Source: an uncultured Eubacteriales bacterium
GTDB lineage: Bacteria > Bacillota > Clostridia > Oscillospirales > Acutalibacteraceae
Length of the DNA: 64,000 bases
Assembly: GCA_934464585.1 (NCBI GenBank)
Contig: CAKSJY010000005.1
Coordinates: 10,467-74,466 of the forward strand
Direction of reading: 5' to 3'
The translations under genes and the position numbers were made by a program. The first letter of the stretch is position 1; each line of letters begins with the position of its first letter. The notes below the pieces were generated by a model, which made no database searches, was not told the origin of the DNA, and saw only the letters and a list, made by a program, of their open reading frames with translations. Shown here in pieces: positions 35,782 to 43,493 of the stretch.

Positions 35782-37383
35782 TTAATTCTTACTTTTTGCT
35801 TTCTTATACTCAAGATATTCATCATATGAACCTCTGCGGTCTATTACTCCATCCTCAGTAATCTCTATAATACGATTTGCGACAGTTTGAATAAACTCAT
35901 GGTCATATGATGAAAATATAACATTTCCCTTAAAACTTATAAGTCCATTATTTACAGCTGTTATTGACTCAAGGTCCAAATGATTGGTTGGCTGATCAAG
36001 CAACAATACATTAGATCCGAAAAGCATCATCCTTGAAAACATACATCTTACTTTTTCTCCACCGGAAAGTACACTTACCGGTTTAAAAATGTCGTCACCT
36101 GAAAACAACATTCTACCTAAAAAACCTCTTAAATATGTTTCAGTGGTATCCTTCGAATATTGCCTTATCCAATCCAATATATTCAAATCACAATTATTAA
36201 AGAATTTTGAATTATCATTCGGAAAATATGATGTACTTGTGCTTACTCCCCACTTAAAGCTTCCACTATCAGGTTCTGTATTTCCTGAAAGTATCTCAAA
36301 TAAAGATGTAACAGCAGTTGGATTTTCTCCAATTATTGCTACCTTATCTCCCTTGTTTAATGTAAATGTAACATCATTCAAAACTTTTTGTCCATCTACT
36401 GTTTTTGATATTGAATCTACGCTAAGTATATCCTTACCGACTTCTCTATCCATCTGGAATCCAATAAACGGATAGCGTCTACTTGAGGCAGGCATTTCCT
36501 CAACCGTAATTTTTTCAAGCAATTTCTTTCTTGCTGTTGCTTGTTTTGATTTAGATTTATTAGCAGAAAATCGTTCTATAAACCTTTGTAATTCTTTTAT
36601 TTTTTCCTCTTTCTTTTGGTTTTGTTGTTTTAGCATCTTCTGCATAAGCTGACTAGACTCATACCAAAATTCATAGTTACCAACATACATCTTAATTCTT
36701 GTATAATCTATATCTACAATATGTGTACAAACATTATTCAAAAAGTGCCTGTCATGAGAAACTACTATTACAGTACCCGGATAATCTACAAGAAAATCCT
36801 CTAACCAAGAAATTGCTGATATATCTAAATGGTTTGTCGGTTCATCAAGCAAAATTACGTCCGGATTGCCAAACAATGCCTGTGCAAGCAATACCTTTAC
36901 TTTTTCCTTTCCGTTTAAAGATGACATATTAGAATACAAAACTTCCTCTTTTAGTCCAAGGCCCTGAATCAACTTAGAAGCGTCTGATTCTGCTTCCCAA
37001 CCATTCATTTGAGCAAATTCACCCTCAAGCTCAGAAGCTAATATTCCATCCTCATCACTAAAATCAGGTTTTTGATATATAGCATCCTTTTGCTTCATAA
37101 CATCATATAGTCGTTTATTCCCCATTATTACAGTATCTAAAACTGTAAATTCATCATATGCATAATGATCTTGTTTTAAAACAGAAAGCCTAATAGATTC
37201 CGGTATTATAACCTCACCAGAAGACGGTTCTAAATCTCCGCATAAAATTTTTAAAAATGTTGACTTTCCTGCACCATTTGCTCCTATAATACCATAACAA
37301 TTTTCAGGAGTGAACTTTAAGTTTACATCTGAAAACAAATTTGATCCGTTAAAATTTAAACTTACATTAGATACTGTAATCAT
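35782..37383 (-). CDS. ABC-F ATPase (YbiT/YkpA-like), one degenerate nucleotide site
   Basis: The protein from ATG 37383 (behind GGAGG; the frame opens at 37395) is a tandem-ATPase translation factor without membrane helices. Numbered from 37395, NBD1 has Walker A GANGAGKST (38-46), LLLDEPTNHLD and VVSHD intact. NBD2 has GENPTAVTS (356-364) without the P-loop Gly-Lys, LLLDQPTNHL with Gln468 in place of the catalytic Glu, and SSYD in place of the H-loop His, yet its signature LSGGEK is intact. The linker between the two NBDs is Lys/Gln-rich. A terminator-like hairpin precedes the start. Confidence 0.9.
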   Translation of the reverse strand: MITVSNVSLNFNGSNLFSDVNLKFTPENCYGIIGANGAGKSTFLKILCGDLEPSSGEVIIPESIRLSVLKQDHYAYDEFTVLDTVIMGNKRLYDVMKQKDAIYQKPDFSDEDGILASELEGEFAQMNGWEAESDASKLIQGLGLKEEVLYSNMSSLNGKEKVKVLLAQALFGNPDVILLDEPTNHLDISAISWLEDFLVDYPGTVIVVSHDRHFLNNVCTHIVDIDYTRIKMYVGNYEFWYESSQLMQKMLKQQNQKKEEKIKELQRFIERFSANKSKSKQATARKKLLEKITVEEMPASSRRYPFIGFQMDREVGKDILSVDSISKTVDGQKVLNDVTFTLNKGDKVAIIGENPTAVTSLFEILSGNTEPDSGSFKWGVSTSTSYFPNDNSKFFNNCDLNILDWIRQYSKDTTETYLRGFLGRMLFSGDDIFKPVSVLSGGEKVRCMFSRMMLFGSNVLLLDQPTNHLDLESITAVNNGLISFKGNVIFSSYDHEFIQTVANRIIEITEDGVIDRRGSYDEYLEYKKAKSKN

Positions 37384-37395
37384 TTTTTCCTCCAT

Positions 37396-37428
37396 AAAAA
37401 ATAGACGATTATATATTAATATCGTCTA
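37396..37428 (-). promoter_or_regulatory. terminator-like hairpin immediately before the ABC-F gene
   Basis: On the minus strand TAGACGAT and ATCGTCTA form an 8-bp stem around a short AT-rich loop, followed directly by TTTTTT and then ATGGAGG, the ribosome-binding site of the ABC-F gene. The layout is that of a transcription attenuator, known for several ABC-F genes. Confidence 0.6.
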
Positions 37429-37474
37429 AAAATAATTATCTATATATTATATCATAACTTAAATATATAATCCA

Positions 37475-37500
37475 GAAAAGTCCATAAATATGGACTTTTC
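37475..37500 (-). terminator. inverted repeat after the ADP-ribosyltransferase gene
   Basis: GAAAAGTCCAT and ATGGACTTTTC form a perfect 11-bp stem 19 bp past the toxin-like gene's stop. The built-in T4 on the minus strand is the only T run. It probably ends the CIS transcript. Confidence 0.7.
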
Positions 37501-37519
37501 CATTCTACTTAGATAGTAG

Positions 37520-38935
37520 TTATTCTGGTTTAATATTCTCTTTGACAGATAAATCTAATATTATTAATACAGTTTTCCTCTTGTTAATAAAGATTTCTGA
37601 TAAAGTTATATCAGAAACTGTAAACGTTAACCCTCTTCGCAATAAAAATTCACATTGTCCAAATTCTGATCCAAATTGGCTCGCAATTTTATCAACAGGA
37701 ATAATCTTTTCTTCTTTTTTGCAATGTATTCTCTCCACTAAGGCATATCCTGACTCAGCTTTACTATTACTAACTGCAAAGTACTTTGCAGTTTCCATAT
37801 CTAATGTCATACTGGTATATCCGTAACGTTCATAACTTCTTCCCTTCATTTGAGACATACACTTTTTTGTTAATATATTTTCTATCGCACCCGTTTTATA
37901 TTTTATATCACAGCAAAAGTTTCTTAGGTATTTAGTGCCTGTACCTCTCACAAAAGTCATATCATACGGTATTCCCTCTATATTTTCAAATAGCTTATCT
38001 ATAACACGAATCTCATTTTTACATCTCCTAATATTGGAACTTTTAATCGCCTCATTTACTATATTAGAATACGCATACACACGAAATGCATATCCTATTC
38101 TATAAAACTGTTTTAAGTCTCCTCTATGAAGATATGTATTATAAAGCATTTCAACAAAGTCACTACCTAAACTACCATATAGACGCTTTATCTGCTTAGT
38201 ATTCTCCTTTTTTCCCCCTAAAATATGCCTTTTAGACTCCTCTTCAAGCTTACCAAGTATCTTTGGATTCATTCTCCGAGGAACTGTAGCCCCAATTGAA
38301 CTTTCAAAATCCTTTATAAAATTAGCCTTAATTTCAGCGAATTCTAAGTATACATCTCTGTCAGGATTACTATGATCATATTCATATACTCCTGATGCAG
38401 CTTTTACTAAAAAGTATATATCAATTGTTCCTAATAACGCTTTATTCCAGTTTATTAAAACTGGTGGTAAACCAACAAGTGTTTTTAACTTAATAAACAT
38501 TTCATGTATAAGCTTACAAAAATCTTTTATTTCTATTTCACCTGCCGGATTGGAAGATTCTACCGCTCCTTTAAGGTATTCCCGTTCTTCTACAAGTTCT
38601 CCAATATCCGCTATATGGTAACTATAAAGAACATCTGCCAAATTTTTAAACTGCCGAAATTGTTCACATAGATCCTCTGGCTTAATCTCTGATGAAACAT
38701 ATCTGGTTTTTATTATTGGTTCAGGTAGCGTAATTTTATTATGTGGTACCTGAACTCCATTTCCTACCTTTTGTTTTACACCTAAATTTGTAGGTAATTG
38801 ATTCCCTAAATTTTGAAAAGATTCCCCTCTTTTTTCGGAAGCTAATTTATCATCAGGACTTTTGGGCAGATTAACTTTACTTATAAACCGACATTGATTA
38901 GAGGAATGCTTTACTGGGGTCAAATTTGCATACAT
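37520..38935 (-). CDS. C3-like (QxE) ADP-ribosyltransferase, probable CIS payload
   Basis: 471 residues without signal peptide or membrane helix. Residues 1-75 look disordered and could be a loading signal, 80-310 are helical, and 315-465 match the R-S-E class of ADP-ribosyltransferases. Arg330 is in FVRGTG, the serine motif is YTSMT with Ser375, and the ARTT loop FGQCEFLLRRG has Gln427 and Glu429. QxE, rather than ExE, is the arrangement of C3 exoenzymes that modify Rho-type GTPases, though the target here cannot be deduced. It is the last gene of the CIS series, next to the AAA+ ATPase, the place where Pvc/Afp clusters carry payload genes. Confidence 0.8.
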   Translation of the reverse strand: MYANLTPVKHSSNQCRFISKVNLPKSPDDKLASEKRGESFQNLGNQLPTNLGVKQKVGNGVQVPHNKITLPEPIIKTRYVSSEIKPEDLCEQFRQFKNLADVLYSYHIADIGELVEEREYLKGAVESSNPAGEIEIKDFCKLIHEMFIKLKTLVGLPPVLINWNKALLGTIDIYFLVKAASGVYEYDHSNPDRDVYLEFAEIKANFIKDFESSIGATVPRRMNPKILGKLEEESKRHILGGKKENTKQIKRLYGSLGSDFVEMLYNTYLHRGDLKQFYRIGYAFRVYAYSNIVNEAIKSSNIRRCKNEIRVIDKLFENIEGIPYDMTFVRGTGTKYLRNFCCDIKYKTGAIENILTKKCMSQMKGRSYERYGYTSMTLDMETAKYFAVSNSKAESGYALVERIHCKKEEKIIPVDKIASQFGSEFGQCEFLLRRGLTFTVSDITLSEIFINKRKTVLIILDLSVKENIKPE

Positions 38936-38994
38936 TTACATCCCTCTTTAAAAACACTTCAACTAAATAATATTAATAATATAACAACGCCAAA

Positions 38995-39528
38995 TTACAT
39001 ATCATTCATTTTTTCATAAAAGAATGATCCTTCGTCTAAAGCTTCATCAATGCTTATATTACCGCTTATTAAATCGTATATTTTGATGACCATAATATTT
39101 GCCTGATATATAAATATATCAAGGGAACGTGCAAATGTGTCTTTATCTATTTTCTCGCTTGCCGAAAAATAAAGTGAATATTTTACACAAACAGAATTTT
39201 CAAAGTTGAGTAAATTTCCAATCATAAATCTTTCATTTTGCTGTTTTATAAATTCATTAACAAGGTCAACCTTATCATCAGGCACAATATCAGAAATGCA
39301 CATATAAAACTGTACAAATAATGTTGAATAATTTTCGATTACAATAGGTATAACATTGCAAGTAACTATTACATCATTACCCTTTACATCTTTATCTATC
39401 AATATAGACATAGTTGGAATCTTATATTTTTCTAAATCTAATATTTCTGTATCATAGTCAAACTCTTTACAAATCTCTGTAATTTCGTTCATTTTACCGT
39501 TAATATATTCAACTACGTTTTTTTCCAT
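38995..39528 (-). CDS. small YbjN/secretion-chaperone-like protein
   Basis: The start was set at ATG 39528 because AAGGAGAG lies 8 bases upstream; the open frame reaches 39576. The 177-residue protein has no membrane segment. It has an alpha-beta pattern (helix, strands with IVTCNVIPIVIEN and LFVQFYMCISDIVP, helix VDLVNEFIKQQNERF, strand, long helix) that recalls YbjN-like and type III secretion chaperone folds. It sits between the loading-type ATPase and the ADP-ribosyltransferase, so a payload chaperone is a reasonable idea. There is no sequence motif to prove it. Confidence 0.5.
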   Translation of the reverse strand: MEKNVVEYINGKMNEITEICKEFDYDTEILDLEKYKIPTMSILIDKDVKGNDVIVTCNVIPIVIENYSTLFVQFYMCISDIVPDDKVDLVNEFIKQQNERFMIGNLLNFENSVCVKYSLYFSASEKIDKDTFARSLDIFIYQANIMVIKIYDLISGNISIDEALDEGSFFYEKMNDM

Positions 39529-39550
39529 AAAGTAAACTCTCCTTAATTTA

Positions 39551-41689
39551 TTATAATAAATATCCGTGTTCTCCAAAGTCTTCTTTTAGTAAAGTCTTTC
39601 CTTGTTTTGTAAGTTCATACTTTATCGCTTTTAATATGTGATCCATCTTTAATTTTTTACCGGTTTTAGCTGCCAAAAAGGCTGCTGTTACCGCCACATT
39701 CTTTATATTACCACCTGAAATTTCAAATTGATTGGCAAGATAATCAAAATCAATATTTTTGTCTAAAGGAAGTTCCTTTGGAAACATAGTCTGCCATATC
39801 TTTTTTCTAGAAAGAACATCCGGAAACGGAAAGTGTATAACATAGGTTATACGCCTAAAAAATGCTGAATCTATATTTTCAAGATAGTTTGTTGTCATTA
39901 TAGTTATTCCATCATATTCTTCCATTTTTTGAAGTAAATATGATGTCTCTAAGTTGGCATTTTTATCATGAGAATCTTTTACCTCAGTTCTCTTTCCAAG
40001 CAAAGCATCTGTCTCATCAAAAAATAGTATAACATTACTTTTTTTAGCTTCCTTAAACAGTTCATTTAAGTTTTTTTCTGTTTCACCAATATATTTAGAT
40101 ACTATTTGAGATAAGTCTACTTTATATATTTCAATATTAAGATCGTTACCTACAACTTGAGCTGCCATTGTTTTACCAGTACCCGGAGGACCAGCAAACA
40201 ACATACTAACACCTCTACCATAGGAAAGTCTTTTATTAAACCCCCATTTATCGTAAACAATATGCTTATATCTTATTTGATCACAAGCATTTTTTAACAT
40301 TTCCTTTTCCTCATCAGCCAAAATTAACTGGTCCCAATTATATTTTGCATATATCAATGTACTCTTTTGATCCAAGTCTGAAATAACCTGATTATATGCA
40401 CAATTATAAAGTTGTTTTTTAGTAAGTGCTGTGTTCCTATTCCATCTAAATAGATTTTGAGCGTCCCTTTGAGTTCCTACAATCTGTGCCGGAGTAAATG
40501 TAAACTTATTTGCAAGTTCATATGGCTCTATTTTTTCCTTCAAATTAACATTTTGCAAACAATCGCTCCACATTTCTATACTCTCATCCTTAGTTGGATA
40601 TGTAACTTCTATATTCATCCAGTTATAGCTAGACACTATATTAGTATTACGTATAGGATCATTTGATGAAATAAATACTACATTTGTAAATTTTTCACAT
40701 ACATTAAGTATCATTTCAACAGCCTTTATTCCCTCATTATTTTCTACATTCATTAGTACGTCAATGTTAGTAAAAAGTAACATACCCTGAGTAAGTAAGA
40801 CTTCTCGGCAAGCTGTTAAAACACTGGAATAAAAGACTTTGCCGTCTCTTGTATCTACCTGTGATAAATCTACAATAGTTAATGGAATTTTAAAAAGTTG
40901 TGCACATCTTTTGACCTGGGTCTTTCTTCCAATTCCGTTTGGACCATAAAGGCAAACATACATTGTCTCATCTTCATCATAGTTTGTAATCAAATCTTTT
41001 AATTGGGCTGCCAATTCCTCATTCACCTTTAACGGAGCTACATTTTGTTCTGTAATTGATTCTACACCGTTAATTCGCAATGGCTCTGCACCATTTGTCC
41101 ATATAAATGAGAAAAGTCTTTGAGATATTTCTGTTGTCCCTTGATCAAAACATAATGAATCCATTTTTTCATATACTATTTGCTTTATTCTATGATAATC
41201 ACTAATTTCTGAAATATCATCAACAAAATAATAGATTTTTATCATTAAGTCTAAACTTGGACTTACTAACTCAGGAGATCCTTGCAGTGATGCAAATATT
41301 TTTCCATATTTATCATCAAACTTTCCTAGCATACTTAAAAGTAAACAGAAAAATTCTATATCGGTTAGTCTAAATATATATTTAACATACTCTAAAGAGA
41401 GGCTCATACCCTCTTCTACATTTTCCCGCATTCTTGACTTTATATGAAGTTTAATTCTTACCATATCTTGAAATACAGCATCCCTGTTTTCATTAAAAGT
41501 ACTTTTTAAATTTATGTTTTGATTTGCCTCAGTATTATTAATAACATTACTTCGGGGATCTAAACATTCAATATATCTCAGCACCATATATTCAGCTTGT
41601 TTTAAAACATCCAAAATATATTCATTATAATCTTCATACTTTATTCCAAATAAATCTTTTGGTACAAATGAATCTAATATATTCTTCAT
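39551..41689 (-). CDS. tandem AAA+ ATPase, Pvc15/Afp15-like
   Basis: 712 residues. Residues 1-230 are a helical N-terminal region. AAA module 1 has a P-loop GPNGIGRKT (249-257), but its Walker B reads LLFTNID without Asp-Glu, so it is probably inactive. Module 2 is complete: GPPGTGKT (500-507), ILFFDETDA (Asp558, Glu559), sensor-1 TTN and arginine finger FFRR near 612. Clusters of the PVC/Afp type carry one such ATPase near the payload genes, needed for assembly or payload loading. It is followed by the small chaperone-like gene and the ADP-ribosyltransferase gene. Confidence 0.88.
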   Translation of the reverse strand: MKNILDSFVPKDLFGIKYEDYNEYILDVLKQAEYMVLRYIECLDPRSNVINNTEANQNINLKSTFNENRDAVFQDMVRIKLHIKSRMRENVEEGMSLSLEYVKYIFRLTDIEFFCLLLSMLGKFDDKYGKIFASLQGSPELVSPSLDLMIKIYYFVDDISEISDYHRIKQIVYEKMDSLCFDQGTTEISQRLFSFIWTNGAEPLRINGVESITEQNVAPLKVNEELAAQLKDLITNYDEDETMYVCLYGPNGIGRKTQVKRCAQLFKIPLTIVDLSQVDTRDGKVFYSSVLTACREVLLTQGMLLFTNIDVLMNVENNEGIKAVEMILNVCEKFTNVVFISSNDPIRNTNIVSSYNWMNIEVTYPTKDESIEMWSDCLQNVNLKEKIEPYELANKFTFTPAQIVGTQRDAQNLFRWNRNTALTKKQLYNCAYNQVISDLDQKSTLIYAKYNWDQLILADEEKEMLKNACDQIRYKHIVYDKWGFNKRLSYGRGVSMLFAGPPGTGKTMAAQVVGNDLNIEIYKVDLSQIVSKYIGETEKNLNELFKEAKKSNVILFFDETDALLGKRTEVKDSHDKNANLETSYLLQKMEEYDGITIMTTNYLENIDSAFFRRITYVIHFPFPDVLSRKKIWQTMFPKELPLDKNIDFDYLANQFEISGGNIKNVAVTAAFLAAKTGKKLKMDHILKAIKYELTKQGKTLLKEDFGEHGYLL

Positions 41690-41718
41690 TGTTTTCCCCC
41701 TACTTATGTTAAATGTGC

Positions 41719-42117
41719 TTAAGGTATTTGCACACTCGTTTGACCTGGATTAGTTATACTAATCTCTCCACCATAAGCACACATAAGCTTGGATGAGCTA
41801 TTAAGTGCCGGACTTTTATCAATTAATACTGTCGGTGAACCCGGAGCCCATGGAAGTGTTATAACTGGAATGCAAGGTTGCGGAGTTAATACTCCTAAGG
41901 CAGCAGTTGTTGCAACAGAAACAGCTGGATTTGTGAGTGACGTACACATACCAAATGGCCCAACATTAGTTTCTGGTTTATTATCCATTATATTTGCCGC
42001 AGATAATATCCCTACTGTCGGTCTAGGATTACTCGGCAACGAAATTACCTTTAGTGGTGCCGGTGATGATCCCATTTTACACTGGCACATTGCACCATTG
42101 CATACTTGAAATGCCAT
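41719..42117 (-). CDS. DUF4280 PAAR-like spike-tip protein
   Basis: 132 residues with the DUF4280 pattern: VCNGAMCQCKMGSSPAPLKV at the start, GPFGMCTSLTNPAV, and the end LMCAYGGEISITNPGQTSV. The repeated Cys residues are typical. These small proteins are PAAR-related and cap the spike of injection systems. Here it lies with the ATPase and payload genes rather than beside the spike gene, which may mean that it arms or carries payload. Confidence 0.87.
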   Translation of the reverse strand: MAFQVCNGAMCQCKMGSSPAPLKVISLPSNPRPTVGILSAANIMDNKPETNVGPFGMCTSLTNPAVSVATTAALGVLTPQPCIPVITLPWAPGSPTVLIDKSPALNSSSKLMCAYGGEISITNPGQTSVQIP

Positions 42118-42131
42118 AAAATCAACTCCAT

Positions 42132-42878
42132 TTATTTTACTTCAACTTCTATAATATCATCTTTCAGAAATGATTCAACACTAACATTTATCTTCTTTTT
42201 TTCTATAACAAAAGAAAACTCAGCATTATCCTTTAAAAAGAATATCGGGTTTATAGCAAAAGCAATTTTACCCATATTGTCAGATTTTAGATTCCAAACC
42301 GGTTGCAAAAAACCATCTTCCGGTATTTTTGACTTATATGTGTCTTTAAGAATATAAGCCTCTTGGTTGTGGTCGTAACCTTTAATATAAATACTCAAAT
42401 TTGGTTTTTTATCATAGCAGTACTCTTGATACAAAAGCCTTTGATCAAAATCAATTCCAAGTTTCATTAAATTGTTACCCCTGGATATTGGTTCAATAAC
42501 CCTAAAATATGGATTTATTGTATTAACCTTAATTGTTAAATCCTGATTAATAAGTGGTTTCCCTTTCTGTTTCAGAACAAAAATTACTTTTTTCATATTT
42601 TTTAGCAAGGTATTATCTGCGGAAAGCTGCATTGGTAAAGTAATTATGTTGACATCGTCTTCAGAAACTACTACTTCATAGTCTTGCGATATAAAACCTT
42701 TTGCTTGTATTGTAAATACATATGTACCCTTTTCAATATTAGTAAATACATAATATCCATTTTCTTTTTTTACACATGAAAAACTTTTATCTTTACATAC
42801 AACAATTGCGTCATCAATAGGCTCTTTGTTTAAATTATCTACCAAACGAAATACTATAGATGCTTTTATAGATTTCAT
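42132..42878 (-). CDS. CIS-associated beta-sandwich protein (carboxypeptidase-regulatory-like N-terminus)
   Basis: 248 residues. Residues 1-80 resemble a carboxypeptidase-regulatory-like domain (ASIVFRLVDNLNKEPIDDAI, ENGYYVFTNIEKGTYVFTIQ). The remainder is beta-rich without known motif. Genes with this domain are seen with DUF4255 genes in CIS clusters. It lies 14 bp from the PAAR-like gene and 15 bp from the DUF4255 gene, so the three are co-transcribed. The likely role is structural (cap or tip accessory). Confidence 0.6.
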   Translation of the reverse strand: MKSIKASIVFRLVDNLNKEPIDDAIVVCKDKSFSCVKKENGYYVFTNIEKGTYVFTIQAKGFISQDYEVVVSEDDVNIITLPMQLSADNTLLKNMKKVIFVLKQKGKPLINQDLTIKVNTINPYFRVIEPISRGNNLMKLGIDFDQRLLYQEYCYDKKPNLSIYIKGYDHNQEAYILKDTYKSKIPEDGFLQPVWNLKSDNMGKIAFAINPIFFLKDNAEFSFVIEKKKINVSVESFLKDDIIEVEVK

Positions 42879-42893
42879 TGCTCACCCTCCGTT

Positions 42894-43472
42894 TTACTTA
42901 TTAAGTTTGCTTTTAATATCAACAGAAACAACTCTCTTGGATGGTACTCTAATTACAGTAGAATCAACATTTATAGGACCTACTGTATAGAAAGCTGATA
43001 ATTTATATGGTTCACTAAACATGGACCATACTTTAACCTTTTCTTCTAGCTCTATTGTTTGCATATTAATCCCAATTGGTTCATTTGCCATCTTTAATGC
43101 ACCTGACATATATTTTTCCGGTATTGAACTATTATCTGCAAAAACCTGTATTAATCTCCCAAATATTCTTTGTTCATCAATACCTCTGTTGGCTATTTCA
43201 GCCTTACTTGAAACAGATATCATATATTTAACAGTATATGATATAGGGGGATTTTGCAAATTACCATCAGGTAATTGCACCGGTCCCCTGTTTCTTGATT
43301 CCGGTAAATATTCTATGTCATATGGATGAACACCTACAACAAAAGATCCTCTTTCCTTTGGATCGCAAAGTCCAATATTTTCCCTTTTGGCAACTGGTTC
43401 CGGAACTAATTGATCCTTTAACATATCAACTATTGCTTTCCCAACATCTGCTAATACAGTATACTTAGCCAT
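42894..43472 (-). CDS. DUF4255 protein, Pvc16/Afp16-like cap
   Basis: 192 residues. The pattern VLADVGKAIVDMLKDQLVP, FVVGVHPYDIEYLPE, SYTVKYMISVSS and RIFGRLIQVFADNS is that of the DUF4255/Pvc16 N-terminal family. In Afp and PVC particles this protein ends the tube and sheath. Its presence is one of the best markers that the cluster is a contractile injection system and not a phage tail. Confidence 0.88.
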   Translation of the reverse strand: MAKYTVLADVGKAIVDMLKDQLVPEPVAKRENIGLCDPKERGSFVVGVHPYDIEYLPESRNRGPVQLPDGNLQNPPISYTVKYMISVSSKAEIANRGIDEQRIFGRLIQVFADNSSIPEKYMSGALKMANEPIGINMQTIELEEKVKVWSMFSEPYKLSAFYTVGPINVDSTVIRVPSKRVVSVDIKSKLNK

Positions 43473-43493
43473 AGTTTTCTCCCCTTTTAAAAA

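Noticed and set aside
41789..42109. Plus-strand 106-codon frame opposite the DUF4280 gene
   Set aside because: It is the complementary shadow of the DUF4280 gene, without a ribosome-binding site or recognisable protein pattern.
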